A stretch of DNA of 64,000 bases from Roseateles subflavus (lineage in GTDB: Bacteria > Pseudomonadota > Gammaproteobacteria > Burkholderiales > Burkholderiaceae_C): NCBI RefSeq assembly GCF_030285365.1, contig NZ_JASVDS010000002.1:620001-684000 (forward strand), in the 5' to 3' direction. The notes under the pieces are model-generated. The model was not told the origin of the DNA. It was given only the letters and a program-made list of their open reading frames with translations, and did not search any database. A program made the position numbers and the translations under genes. How positions within the stretch are numbered: the stretch's first letter is position 1; the number at the start of each line of letters is the position of its first letter. Shown here piece by piece: positions 52,584-61,871 of this stretch.

Positions 52584-53893
52584 GGCCCGGGATTGTCCAG
52601 CCAGCGGGCGACGTAGCGCCCGTCCGGATCGTGCTGGCGGGCCTGCCAGGCGAGGTCGAAGCGTCGCCCGCCGCGAGGGTCCGTGCCATAGCCGGCGATG
52701 TAGGCCCAGTTGCCCTGGTTGCTCTGGGGGTCGTAGTCGATCAGCTGCGCCTCGAACCAGGCGGCTCCGGCGCGCCAGTCGCCGCCCATCTCGTGCAGCA
52801 GCGCGCTGGCGCAGACCTGGCGCAGGCGGTTGGACAGCCAGCCGGTGGCGGCCAGCTCGCGCATGCCGGCATCGACGAGCGGCAGCCCCGTGCGGCCCGC
52901 CCGCCAGCGCTCGAATCCGCCGGCATCGTGCCGAGGCGGCGGGGCGTCAGCGTGCAGGCCCGTCGGGCGGTAGAGCCGGGCCCCCTCGACCGCCATGAGC
53001 CAGCGGAAGTACTCCCGCCACAGCAGCTCGACGCGGATCCAGTGGCTGCCCTCGCTGCGTCCGGAGGCGGCGTCATGCGCGTCGAGCGCGGCCCAGGCCT
53101 GGCGCGGCGACAGGGCGCCGCCCGCCAGCCACGGGGACCAGCGGGTCGAGGCGGCGGCGTCGGACGGCGCGTTGCGCGTCTGCTTGTAGGCGGCGACCGC
53201 GGGCGAGGCGAGGTAGCGCTCGAGGTGCTGCAGCGCCGCGGCCTCGCCCGGGTCGCAGGCCGGTGTGGTGTAGGGGTGGATGCTGCGGGGATCGGCGCTT
53301 GGGCAGTCCGGCGGGGGCGGCGCGCCGTCAGGGCCCTGCGGCCGCCGGGGCCAGTGCGGCGGCTCGCCCAGCGGCGGGGGCGGCGACCGGTGCTCCATGG
53401 CGGCCCGGAAGGGCGTGAAGCTGCGGGGCAGCGCCAGCGCGCCGGTGCGAACGTCCTGGCCGAACGGCAGTGCCGCCCGGGTGAACAGCCCCCCGCTCTC
53501 ATGCCGATGGACGGGCAGCCCCTGAGCCAGCAAGGCGTCCTCCTCCGCCCGCTCCTGCGGTGCCAGGCCTTGCTGGGCGTGGATCGCGACGAGTCGGTGG
53601 TCGGCCTGCAGGGCGCGCAGGGCCTCGACCGCGGGCAGCGGCAGCCAGCGCAGGCCCTGGCCGTGGCGTCCCAGCGCCGCCGCCAGCCCCTGCAGACGGC
53701 GCCACGTCACCCAGCGCCGATGCGCCCCGACACGGTCGAAGCCCCAGCGCGTGACCCCGCCCGGGGCCTCCGTCGCGAGGCACAGCAGCGGCACGCCGCG
53801 CGCCCGTGCGTCCTCGCAGGCGGCGCACAGGGCGGGGTTGTCATGCAGGCGCTGGTCCTCGCGGACCCACCACACCACGAGGTCCTGCCTCAC
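52580..53893 (-). CDS. DASH-type cryptochrome/photolyase
   Basis: 437 residues from a GTG at 53893, with GGGAG five bases upstream. The photolyase domain starts [23 protein letters not shown]-binding segments are [38 protein letters not shown] and [20 protein letters not shown]. The ending, [20 protein letters not shown], is the DASH hallmark. DASH enzymes repair cyclobutane dimers mainly in single-stranded DNA. A Pro-rich loop ([15 protein letters not shown]) is unusual. It overlaps both neighbours by four bases. Confidence 0.9.
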   Translation of the reverse strand: MRQDLVVWWVREDQRLHDNPALCAACEDARARGVPLLCLATEAPGGVTRWGFDRVGAHRRWVTWRRLQGLAAALGRHGQGLRWLPLPAVEALRALQADHRLVAIHAQQGLAPQERAEEDALLAQGLPVHRHESGGLFTRAALPFGQDVRTGALALPRSFTPFRAAMEHRSPPPPLGEPPHWPRRPQGPDGAPPPPDCPSADPRSIHPYTTPACDPGEAAALQHLERYLASPAVAAYKQTRNAPSDAAASTRWSPWLAGGALSPRQAWAALDAHDAASGRSEGSHWIRVELLWREYFRWLMAVEGARLYRPTGLHADAPPPRHDAGGFERWRAGRTGLPLVDAGMRELAATGWLSNRLRQVCASALLHEMGGDWRAGAAWFEAQLIDYDPQSNQGNWAYIAGYGTDPRGGRRFDLAWQARQHDPDGRYVARWLDNPGP

Positions 53894-54063
53894 GGGCGCT
53901 CCCTGCCGTCCGGCGCCGGCTCGACGCGCGCACGCCGGCAGCGCTCGGAGCAGTAGCGGACCTGCTCCCAGTCGCGGGCCCATTTGCGGCGCCAGGCGAA
54001 GGGGCGTCCGCAGTGCAGGCAGGGCTTGCTGGGCAGGTCCTGCTTCTGGCGCATGCGGGCCAT
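53890..54063 (-). CDS. DUF2256 small zinc-finger-like protein
   Basis: 57 residues from the ATG at 54063. [20 protein letters not shown] followed by [10 protein letters not shown] gives a C-x2-C...C-x3-C metal-binding pattern of the DUF2256 family. Such genes frequently sit beside photolyase/cryptochrome genes, and here the gene sits between two of them. The stop overlaps the DASH start. It might be a nucleic-acid-binding or assembly factor. Confidence 0.88.
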   Translation of the reverse strand: MARMRQKQDLPSKPCLHCGRPFAWRRKWARDWEQVRYCSERCRRARVEPAPDGRERP

Positions 54064-54064
54064 G

Positions 54065-55651
54065 TCAGAGCTCCAGAGAGAGTTGATCGGCGCCGCCCGC
54101 CGTGCGGCCGGCCCTCGAGCCACGCGGGGCGTCCGATGCCAGGCGTGCGGACCAGCCGGCCGGGTCCCGGGAGGCATGCCGGCGCAGGATGTCGGCCTTG
54201 CCGGCGCGCACCTGCGGCTCGGCACGGCGGGCGTGCAGGCGCGCCTTGGCCTCGCGACTGGCCTGCTCGAGGTCGACCCGCGGCAGCGGCAGGCGGCACA
54301 GGGGGGCCAGGTCTTGCCCGCCCGCCAGGCCCAGCCGCTCCTGCATGGCGGGCGGCATGCGCCAGGGCTCGAACAGCCAGCTGTCCGGCACCTGGCGCAT
54401 CCAGGGAAGCCAGTGCCGCACGTAATGGCCCTGCGGGTCCTGCTCCTGCGCCTGCTTGACGGGGTTGTAGACGCGGGTGGTGTTGATGCCGGTGGTGCCG
54501 GCCTGCATCTGCATCTGCGGCCAGTGGATGCCGGGCTCGTAGTCGAGGAACTGCCGCGCGAGCCACAGGCCCACCTCGCGCCAGTGCAGCCACAGCGGAT
54601 AGGCCGCGACGGACACCAGCATTGCGCGCATCCGGAAGTTCAGCCAGCCGGTCTCGCGCAGCTGCGCCACGCAGGCGTCGACCAGCGGCCAGCCGGTGCG
54701 CCCCGCCTGCAGCGCCTCGAAGTGCCCGGCGCACCAGTCGGCCTCCCGCAAGCCGTCGTAGCCGGGGTGCAGGTTGCGCCACTCCTGGGCCGGCTCGCTC
54801 TCGAGCTTCTGGATGAAGTGGTCATGCCAGGCCAGCCGGCTCTGGAACGACCGCAGGCCCTGTGCGAGGCGGCCCGGCCCGGCGGCGTCGAGGCGCGCCT
54901 GCGTGGCCTGCACGACCTCGCGCAGGCTCAGGCAGCCCCAGGCGAGGTAGGGCGAGAGCCGCGAGCACGCCGTGCGGGCGCTCAGCGGCGAGGAGATGCC
55001 GCCGCGGTACCGGGCGGCGCGCTCGTCGAGAAAGCCCTGGAGATAGCGCAGCGCCAGTCGCCGGCCGCCGCGCTGGCGCTGCGGTGGCTGCGGCTCCTGG
55101 GCGCGCTCGGGCACCAGCTCGGCCCAGCGAGGCAGCGCCTGCGCAGGCAGGGGGCACGGCGTCCCTGAGGACCGCAGCGACGGGACCGCCCACGGGGTCC
55201 CGTCCATGCGCTCGACCCACTGCGCCCGCCAGTGGTCCCGGTCCTTCAGCGCCCGGACGATGCCGTTGCTGGGGTGCTGCACCCAGTGCACGCCGCGCCT
55301 GCGGCACCAGGCCGCCACGGCACGGTCACGGGCGTAGCTCCAGGCGTTGCCCGTCTCCTCGTGCGAGACCAGCGTCTCGAAGGGCTCCGCCAGCCACAGC
55401 CGTTCCAGCACCTCGCAGGCCTCGCCGACCTGGACCTGCAGCGGGCATCCCGCCTCGGCCAGCTCGGCCTGCAGCGCCTGCAGGCATTCGCTCATGAACT
55501 CGTAGTGCTGCCGCGCGGCGTCCGGCTGGCGCCAGGCCTTGGGCTCGATGATCGCCAGCGGGCGCAGCGGCCCGCGCCGGGCCGCATCGCAGAGGGCGGC
55601 GTGGTCCTGCAGGCGCAGGTCCCGCTTGAACCAGAGCAGGGTGGGGCGCAT
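54065..55651 (-). CDS. FAD-binding deoxyribodipyrimidine photolyase/cryptochrome, third paralogue
   Basis: 528 residues. It starts with [19 protein letters not shown], the antenna-domain signature. FAD-binding segments are RFR-like [40 protein letters not shown] and [17 protein letters not shown]-terminal extension of about 100 basic/Ala-rich residues follows (from about 430), longer than in classical photolyases. It is the first gene of the operon, with its stop one base from DUF2256. The activity could be repair or photoreception. Confidence 0.9.
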   Translation of the reverse strand: MRPTLLWFKRDLRLQDHAALCDAARRGPLRPLAIIEPKAWRQPDAARQHYEFMSECLQALQAELAEAGCPLQVQVGEACEVLERLWLAEPFETLVSHEETGNAWSYARDRAVAAWCRRRGVHWVQHPSNGIVRALKDRDHWRAQWVERMDGTPWAVPSLRSSGTPCPLPAQALPRWAELVPERAQEPQPPQRQRGGRRLALRYLQGFLDERAARYRGGISSPLSARTACSRLSPYLAWGCLSLREVVQATQARLDAAGPGRLAQGLRSFQSRLAWHDHFIQKLESEPAQEWRNLHPGYDGLREADWCAGHFEALQAGRTGWPLVDACVAQLRETGWLNFRMRAMLVSVAAYPLWLHWREVGLWLARQFLDYEPGIHWPQMQMQAGTTGINTTRVYNPVKQAQEQDPQGHYVRHWLPWMRQVPDSWLFEPWRMPPAMQERLGLAGGQDLAPLCRLPLPRVDLEQASREAKARLHARRAEPQVRAGKADILRRHASRDPAGWSARLASDAPRGSRAGRTAGGADQLSLEL

Positions 55652-55711
55652 GGCCGGCAGTATCGCCAGGCGCCGTGGCCTTTGCAGGCCTGGGGATTTG
55701 CGTCCGGCGCC

Positions 55712-56614
55712 TCAGCGCAGCGCGCCGGCCCGCCCCGCCTGCACCAGCGCCATCACCCGAGCGGCGCGGGTCCACGCCAGGGCCGTGACCAGCGCCAGCG
55801 TCAGCAGCGTGGCACCGATCAGGCCGAGGGCGTTCACGGGCGCCACCTGCGTGCGCGCCCAGGCCAGCAGCAGGGCCAGCGCGAGGCCCAGCAGCGCGGG
55901 CAGCAGCGGCAGCAGCAGGCGACCGGGCTGGCGCCAGCAGCCGCGCACGGCCGCGCCCCAGGCCTTCACGACCGAGCGGCGGCCGGGCTCGAGCACGAGC
56001 TGCGCACGGGTGGCATCGAGACTGGCCTGCACGAGCAGCATCAGCGCGAGACCGGCCAGCGCGATGAGGCGGCGGTGGTCCGACACGTCCGAGGCCAGCA
56101 GCCAGTGCTCCGCCTGATGGTCCAGCGCCTGCAGGGCCGCGCTCACCAGCGCGCCGGTCAGGCCCAGGGGCACAAGCGTCCAGAGCCACAGGCGCGCCAT
56201 CTGCGGGTACTCGCGCCAGCCGCCCAGCCACAGCGCGCCGAGCTTGAGCGGCCCGACATGCACGCGCGCCGCCGCCTGCACCAGCCCGCTGAGCCAGGGC
56301 AGGCACAGCGCGAAGAGGATCAGGCCGGGCAGGGCCGAGGCGGGGCTGTAGCCGCGCTGCGGCAGGTTGAACAGGGTCTCGGCGAGCACCGCGGGATCGA
56401 GCCGCTCCAGCAGCCGGTCGGCCATCAGCGAGTGGTTGAGGTAGTCACCCAGGGCCAGCTTCAGAGGCAGCAGGGCCAGGCTGGCGCACAGGCCGGTCAC
56501 CAGCAGCCAGCTCAGCAGCAGGCGCCACTGCGCGGCCAGGCGCAGGCCGGCTGCCAGGGCGGTGCGGCGGTAGGAGGGGCGGGTCTTGCCCGCGTCGATG
56601 GCAGTGGTGTTCAT
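55712..56614 (-). CDS. Polytopic membrane protein, function unknown
   Basis: 300 residues from the ATG at 56614, overlapping the upstream peptidase stop by four bases. About six hydrophobic helices are present: for example LLLSWLLVTGLCASLALLPL, SALPGLILFALCLPWLSGLV and LLLPLLPALLGLALALLLAW. No family was recognised. The tight coupling with an M1 peptidase that also has an N-terminal membrane helix suggests that the two act together at the inner membrane. Confidence 0.75.
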   Translation of the reverse strand: MNTTAIDAGKTRPSYRRTALAAGLRLAAQWRLLLSWLLVTGLCASLALLPLKLALGDYLNHSLMADRLLERLDPAVLAETLFNLPQRGYSPASALPGLILFALCLPWLSGLVQAAARVHVGPLKLGALWLGGWREYPQMARLWLWTLVPLGLTGALVSAALQALDHQAEHWLLASDVSDHRRLIALAGLALMLLVQASLDATRAQLVLEPGRRSVVKAWGAAVRGCWRQPGRLLLPLLPALLGLALALLLAWARTQVAPVNALGLIGATLLTLALVTALAWTRAARVMALVQAGRAGALR

Positions 56615-58854
56615 AGCGCGCTCAGCAGGGCCAGGAAGGACATCAGTGCGGCGCCGAGGTCGTTCAGGAGGCGGCGGGTGCCGCGGGCGTCCGCCTCGAG
56701 GCGGCGGCTGTTGTCGGCAAAGCTCACGTCCAGGCGCTGGGTCCGCAGCGGATCGAGCTCGGCGGACACGGCCTTCACGGGCTTGACCCAGCTGAAGCGC
56801 TTCCAGCGGGTCTGATCGTCCCAGACCACGCGTTCCTCGCTGCCATCGGCGAACTTGACGACCAGCGTCTGAGGCTGGGCCGCGCCGCGCCGGCGCAGGG
56901 AGACGGTGGTGCGGTAGGGCAGGGGGCCGCTGTCGTCGTCCTTGGCTTCGGGATGCGCCTTCTTCCAGGCCTTGCGCTGGCCGCTGAGCCAGGCACTGCG
57001 CTGCTCGGCGGTCCATTCCGCGGCCTGCGAGCCGTACAGGCCGAGCGGCGGGCGCACGGCCTCGCTCTCCAGCTTCTCGATGCGGTCGTCCACGCGGGCG
57101 GCGGCGTAGACGTGCGTGTCGAAGACCTGGGCCACGAGGGCGGGCTTGCCTGAGACCTCGGCCAGCACCTCGCGCAGGTCGGCGACGGACGGGTGGCGGA
57201 ACTTCCAGCGCTGGTAGTAGACCTTCAGCGCGCGGTCCATGACCTCGGAACCGAGCTGGAGCTCGAGGCTGCGCATGACCGTGGCCGTGCGGGCGTAGAC
57301 GCTGCCGTAGCTGCCGCTCGAGTAGCGGTGCCAGGCGTTGCCCCCCAGGCCGTCGGGCGGATCGCCGAGGCTGGCCAGGCGCTCCATGTCGAACAGGTCC
57401 AGGCTGGGCGTCAGGCCCAGGCGCTGCATCAGCCCGGTGCTGAGCGTCAGCCGGCGCCCGGCGGCGCTGAGCATGCGCTGGTTCGAGTACTCGTTCATGC
57501 CCTCGTCGAGCATGGGCTCCTCGAACTCGTTGGAGGCCAGGATCCCGTAGAAGTAGCCGTGGCCGAACTCGTGGATGGTGACGAAGTCCAGCTCATGGCG
57601 GCCGAGGGTGCCCGGCGAGGCGTCGGACACCGCATCCGTGGTGAAGAAGGTCGGGTACTCCATGCCGCCGGCCTCGTCCGCGTTGAAGGGCGGCACCACG
57701 GCGGTCACCGTGCGGTAGGGGTAGGGGCCGAAGGCCTTGGAGTACCAGCTCAGCGCGTCCTGCGTGGCCTTGAGCACCGCCTCGCGGGTGTGGGCGTACT
57801 CGGGCGGGGCGAGGACCTTGATCGTGACCTCGGGGCTGCCCGGGAAGGTCCAGCGCCCGGCCAGCGGCTCGGCGGTGCGCTTGTCGGCGGTCCAGGCGAA
57901 ATCGTGCACATCGCCCTGCGTGAAGCGGTGGATGCTGCGGCCGTTCTCCTTGCGGGGCGCGCCCTGCTCCTCGCCGGTGGCCCCGACGACATAGCCCTCG
58001 GGCACGTCCAGCGTGACGTCGTAGGCGCCGAAGTCGGCGTAGAACTCGCTGTGCAGATGGAATTCGTGCGCGTTCCAGCGCGGCTCGGTGGCGCCGCGCT
58101 CGCCCGGCAGCTCCAGCACGGCCATCTTGGGGAACCACTGGCCGACGAGATGGAAGCTGCCGTAGTAGCCGGTGCGGGCGACCACGCGGGGGAGCTGGTC
58201 GAAGAAGGCGATGTCCAGCGTCGTGCTGCCACCGGGGGGCACGGCCTGCGGCAGATCCAGGCGCACCACGGTGCGGTCGGACTTCGGGCCGCCGTCCGGG
58301 TGGACGAAATGCCAGGGCACGGCGCGCCCGGCCTGCTGCACCTGACGCAGCTCCATGCGGCCCCAGCCGCCTTCGTCCGAGTCGACGTCGCTGCGGAAGG
58401 AGAAGCCCTGGCGCTTCTCCGTCATGAAGGTGCTGCCCTCGCCTTCGAAGGCGTTGAGGTAAAGGTGCAGGTAGACCGCACGGACCTCGCGTGCGCTGCG
58501 GTTGCGCCAGGTCAGCTGCTGCTGGCCGTCGATCGTGTGGCGCACGGGGTCAAGTCTTGCCTGGATGCGGTAATCGACCACCCGCGCCGACAGCGTGGGC
58601 TCCTGCCCGGTGCGCGGGCCGCCCCAGGCCAGGGCAGCGCTGGGCGTGCGCACGGCGGCGGCCAGCGCGTCGGCCAGGGCGATGCCATCCGGGGACGGCG
58701 GGGCATCGGGCGCGTCGGCCAGGGGCGGCGTGCGGCTGGCCGGCGTGGCCTCGTCCTTGTCGTGGTGCATCCCGACCGCCAGGGCGGCCAGCACGGCGGC
58801 AGTCGCGATCAGCCAGGTGCGGCGGCGTCGGGTCCAGGCGGGCAGGGTGGGCAT
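56611..58854 (-). CDS. Membrane-anchored M1-family zinc metallopeptidase
   Basis: 747 residues. An N-terminal helix, TWLIATAAVLAALAVGM (about 13-29), is either an anchor or a signal. The zinc motif is TIHEFGHGYFYG, with His428, Glu429 and His432, and the third ligand Glu lies in EEPMLDEGMNEYSN. The N-terminal beta domain is M1-like (YLHLYLNAFEGEGSTFM). A second hydrophobic stretch is at the very C-terminus (ALMSFLALLSAL). It is likely an aminopeptidase-like enzyme facing the periplasm. It forms an operon with the following membrane protein. Confidence 0.88.
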   Translation of the reverse strand: MPTLPAWTRRRRTWLIATAAVLAALAVGMHHDKDEATPASRTPPLADAPDAPPSPDGIALADALAAAVRTPSAALAWGGPRTGQEPTLSARVVDYRIQARLDPVRHTIDGQQQLTWRNRSAREVRAVYLHLYLNAFEGEGSTFMTEKRQGFSFRSDVDSDEGGWGRMELRQVQQAGRAVPWHFVHPDGGPKSDRTVVRLDLPQAVPPGGSTTLDIAFFDQLPRVVARTGYYGSFHLVGQWFPKMAVLELPGERGATEPRWNAHEFHLHSEFYADFGAYDVTLDVPEGYVVGATGEEQGAPRKENGRSIHRFTQGDVHDFAWTADKRTAEPLAGRWTFPGSPEVTIKVLAPPEYAHTREAVLKATQDALSWYSKAFGPYPYRTVTAVVPPFNADEAGGMEYPTFFTTDAVSDASPGTLGRHELDFVTIHEFGHGYFYGILASNEFEEPMLDEGMNEYSNQRMLSAAGRRLTLSTGLMQRLGLTPSLDLFDMERLASLGDPPDGLGGNAWHRYSSGSYGSVYARTATVMRSLELQLGSEVMDRALKVYYQRWKFRHPSVADLREVLAEVSGKPALVAQVFDTHVYAAARVDDRIEKLESEAVRPPLGLYGSQAAEWTAEQRSAWLSGQRKAWKKAHPEAKDDDSGPLPYRTTVSLRRRGAAQPQTLVVKFADGSEERVVWDDQTRWKRFSWVKPVKAVSAELDPLRTQRLDVSFADNSRRLEADARGTRRLLNDLGAALMSFLALLSAL

Positions 58855-58964
58855 GGGGGCGGCTCAGGATGCGGATCGTGCATTGGATACCGCGGCCCCG
58901 GGGGGCCACAAGCCGGGCTTGCGCTTATGACCAAGGGCATGGGCCGCCCGAGGTGGGGGCGCCC
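58855..58964. other. Intergenic stretch between the M1 peptidase start and mnmH stop
   Basis: 110 bases holding the promoter for the M1 peptidase operon and the mnmH 3' end. GGGGGCGCCC-like sequences occur near 58955, but no clear terminator was found. Confidence 0.3.
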
Positions 58965-60017
58965 TCAGGCCAGCAGCAACTGCGCCGCCCGTGCCAGGTC
59001 TTGCCCCTCCAGCCGCTCGAGCACCAGCGGCCGCGCCTCGGCCAGGCGCAGGTAGTGGCTGCGCTGGGAGCGGGCATAGAGCGGGTCGTAGTGCGCCGTC
59101 ATCAGCGCCTCGAACAGCGGGGCCATCTGCCCCGCACGCGCCCAGGCCTGCCAGCGCGTGATGGTCTCGTTGGCATGCAGGCCGGTGTTGGCATTGAGCT
59201 GCCCCAGGAGCGCGGCCAGGGCCTCGCCGTCATGGCCGAGGTAGGCGTAGTCCTGCAGCAGATAGCTCAGGCGGGCATGCAGCGGCGCCTCGATGGCGAT
59301 GCAGTCCGCGGCGCGCAGGGCGGCGAGCACGGCGTCCGGCAGCATCAGGCGGCCGATCTTGCGGCTCTCGGCCTCGACAAAGACCGGCCGGGCGGGATCC
59401 AGGGACTGCAGCACCAGCGCCAGCCCGGTCTCGAAGGCCTTCTGCGAGGGCTGCTCCTGCCCGGGCCAGCGCCCGAGGATCGAGCCCTTGTGCCGGGCCA
59501 GGGCCTCCAGGTCGAGCACCTGCGCGCCGGCCTCCCGCAGCGCATGCAGCAGCGCGGTCTTGGCGCTGCCCGTCGGCCCGCAGATCACCTGCAGCTTCAG
59601 CTGCGGGGTCAGCGTGGCGATGCGCTCCATCACGTGGCCGCGGAAGGCCTTGTAGCCGCCCTGCAGCTGCTGCGCATCCCAGCCGACCAGGCGCAGCCAT
59701 TGCACCATCGTCCCGCTGCGCATGCCACCTCGCCAGCAGTAGATGAGCGGACGCCAGGACTTCGGCTTGTCCGCGAACGATTCCCGCAGGTGGCGCGCCA
59801 GTTGCGCTGCGACCATCGCGCCGCCCACGCGCTTGGCCTCGAAGGCGCCCTGCTGCTTGTAGAGCGTGCCGACGATGCGGCGCTCGTCGTCGTCCAGCAC
59901 CGGGCAGTTGATCGCACCGGGCAGGTGGTCCAGCGCGTACTCGGCCGGCGAGCGGGCGTCGATGAGGCAGTCGAATTCGCCGAGGCGGTCAGGCGTGATG
60001 GGGCTGGGGCGGGACAT
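58965..60017 (-). CDS. mnmH: tRNA 2-selenouridine synthase
   Basis: 350 residues from the ATG at 60017. A rhodanese domain carries the catalytic cysteine in LIYCWRGGMRSGTMVQWL (about 90-107). A P-loop domain follows with VICGPTGSAKTALLHAL. The enzyme replaces sulfur with selenium in the wobble uridine of certain tRNAs, using selenophosphate. The divergent selD gene makes that donor, 59 bases away. The GSAKT form of the P-loop occurs in this family. Confidence 0.95.
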   Translation of the reverse strand: MSRPSPITPDRLGEFDCLIDARSPAEYALDHLPGAINCPVLDDDERRIVGTLYKQQGAFEAKRVGGAMVAAQLARHLRESFADKPKSWRPLIYCWRGGMRSGTMVQWLRLVGWDAQQLQGGYKAFRGHVMERIATLTPQLKLQVICGPTGSAKTALLHALREAGAQVLDLEALARHKGSILGRWPGQEQPSQKAFETGLALVLQSLDPARPVFVEAESRKIGRLMLPDAVLAALRAADCIAIEAPLHARLSYLLQDYAYLGHDGEALAALLGQLNANTGLHANETITRWQAWARAGQMAPLFEALMTAHYDPLYARSQRSHYLRLAEARPLVLERLEGQDLARAAQLLLA

Positions 60018-60076
60018 GGCGGGCAGGGAGCGGAGAAGCGGCACAATCCTCGCAGAATTTCAGCCAACGCACCGCC

Positions 60077-61135
60077 ATGACCGAACCCTCCGCACCGCGA
60101 CTCACCCAACTGGCTCACGGCGGCGGCTGCGGCTGCAAGATCGCCCCGGGGCTGCTGTCCGAGATCCTGGCCCGCACGGCGCCCGGCATCGTGCCGCCGC
60201 AGCTGCTGGTGGGCACCGAGACGAGCGACGACGCCGCGGTCTGGCAGCTCAACGACGAGCAGGCACTCGTGGCCACCACGGACTTCTTCACGCCCATCGT
60301 CGACGATCCCTTCGACTTCGGCCGCATCGCGGCGACGAACGCGCTGTCCGACGTCTACGCCATGGGCGGCACGCCGATCATGGCGCTGGCCCTCGTGGGC
60401 ATGCCCATCAACACGCTGAGCCCGGACGTGATCGGCCGCATCCTCGAGGGGGGCGCGAGCGTCTGCCGCGAGGCGGGCATCCCCATCGCAGGCGGGCATT
60501 CCATCGACGTGGTCGAGCCGATCTACGGCCTCGTGGCGATGGGGCTGGTGCATCCGAAGCGGGTGCGGCGCAACGCCGACGCGAAGCCCGGCGACCGCCT
60601 CGTGCTGGGCAAGCCGCTGGGCGTGGGCGTGCTGTCGGCCGCGCTGAAGAAGGGGCTGCTGGACGCGCCAGGCTATGCGGAGATGCTGGCCCACACGACG
60701 CGGCTCAACAAGGTCGGCGCGACGCTGGCGCAGCTGGACGCGGTGCACGCCATCACCGACGTCACCGGCTTTGGCCTCGCCGGCCACCTGCTGGAGATCT
60801 GCCGCGGCTCGCAGCTGCGCGCGGCGGTGGACTGGGCGCACATGCCCCTGATCCACAGCGCGCTCGTCTTTGCGCAGCAAGGCGTCTGGACGGGCGCATC
60901 CACCCGCAACTGGGCCGCCTATGGCCACGAGGTGGGCGGCGTCGAGGCCTGGGCCGACTGGCAGCGCGCGCTGCTCACCGACCCGCAGACCAGCGGGGGC
61001 CTGCTCGTGAGCTGCAGCCCCGAGGCCGTGCCGCAGGTGCTGCAGAGCTTCCGCGACGCCGGCTTCGCGCAGGCGGCGGAAATCGGCGAGCTGCAGGCGC
61101 CGGCCGACGGCGCGGCGCGGCTGCAGCTGCGCTGA
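60077..61135 (+). CDS. selD: Selenide, water dikinase (selenophosphate synthetase)
   Basis: 352 residues. The catalytic GGGCGCKIAPGLL near residues 15-27 has cysteine where some species have selenocysteine. An AIR-synthase-like fold follows, with DDAAVWQLNDEQALVATTDF and GVGVLSAALKKGLLD. It makes selenophosphate from selenide and ATP, for 2-selenouridine (mnmH, divergent) and perhaps selenoproteins. No selA, selB or selC was seen here. Confidence 0.95.
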   Translation: MTEPSAPRLTQLAHGGGCGCKIAPGLLSEILARTAPGIVPPQLLVGTETSDDAAVWQLNDEQALVATTDFFTPIVDDPFDFGRIAATNALSDVYAMGGTPIMALALVGMPINTLSPDVIGRILEGGASVCREAGIPIAGGHSIDVVEPIYGLVAMGLVHPKRVRRNADAKPGDRLVLGKPLGVGVLSAALKKGLLDAPGYAEMLAHTTRLNKVGATLAQLDAVHAITDVTGFGLAGHLLEICRGSQLRAAVDWAHMPLIHSALVFAQQGVWTGASTRNWAAYGHEVGGVEAWADWQRALLTDPQTSGGLLVSCSPEAVPQVLQSFRDAGFAQAAEIGELQAPADGAARLQLR

Positions 61136-61145
61136 GCGCCCCGGA

Positions 61146-61691
61146 TCAGGCGGCGCGGCTCAGGGGCACGGGCGGGAAGTCGACCGGCACCCGGAAGGCC
61201 ACATTGACGTAGTTCGTGAAGAGATTCAGCGCCACGTGGGCGAGGATCTCCACCGTCTCGCCTTCCGTGAAGCCGGCGGCGCGCAGGCCCTGCAGGTCGG
61301 CGTCCGACAGCTGCCCGCGGTGCTCCACGAGCTGCAGCGCGAAGCGCAGGGCGGCCGCGGTGCGCGGATCGGCGGACTCGCCCTGCTGCGCCGCGCGCAG
61401 CTCCTCGGACGAGGCGCCGGCCTTGCGCCCGAGCGCCGTATGGGCCGCCAGGCAGTACTCGCAGCGGTTGCGGTCGGCCACCGCGACGGCAATCTGCTCG
61501 CCGAGCTTGGCGCCGAGCGTGCCGCCGCCCAGGGCGCCGAAGAAGGCCCACAGGGCCTGCAGCGCGGCCGGCGAAAGCGCCACCGTGCGGAACATCTGCG
61601 GCGTGCTGCCGAAGGCCTGCTGGATCTGGGCCAGCAGCGGCTGGCTGGCGGCCGGAGCCTGGGCGGGGGTGGGGAGGGAGAGGCGGTTCAT
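61146..61691 (-). CDS. Carboxymuconolactone decarboxylase/AhpD-like protein
   Basis: 181 residues from the ATG at 61691. The redox-active CxxC motif is in VADRNRCEYCLAAHTALGRK, with the following His typical of AhpD-like peroxidase-associated proteins. Helical segments match the carboxymuconolactone decarboxylase family (LSPAALQALWAFFGALGG). AAGGA lies seven bases before the ATG. It is divergent from an AraC regulator that may control it. The partner peroxidase is unknown. Confidence 0.88.
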   Translation of the reverse strand: MNRLSLPTPAQAPAASQPLLAQIQQAFGSTPQMFRTVALSPAALQALWAFFGALGGGTLGAKLGEQIAVAVADRNRCEYCLAAHTALGRKAGASSEELRAAQQGESADPRTAAALRFALQLVEHRGQLSDADLQGLRAAGFTEGETVEILAHVALNLFTNYVNVAFRVPVDFPPVPLSRAA

Positions 61692-61871
61692 GGTCGATCC
61701 TTTCATCGTCGTGGGGGATGCATGCCCTGAGGCATGGCGCCAGTTTGTCCGCCCCGGCAGGATGAAAGGGTTCTTTTCGTCCTTGAAACTGTCCAATTGG
61801 TACAATATGACCCGTCACCCCACCCGCTGCGCCGGCCCGGCCCGGAGGATGGCCACTCCAGACGCAAGCGC
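61692..61871. promoter_or_regulatory. Divergent promoter region, AhpD-like and AraC genes
   Basis: 180 bases with an AT-richer patch, TCCAATTGGTACAATATGA, at about 61794-61812 that includes the palindrome CCAATTGG. This is the probable regulator-binding and promoter area for both genes. Exact -35/-10 pairs could not be fixed. Confidence 0.4.
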
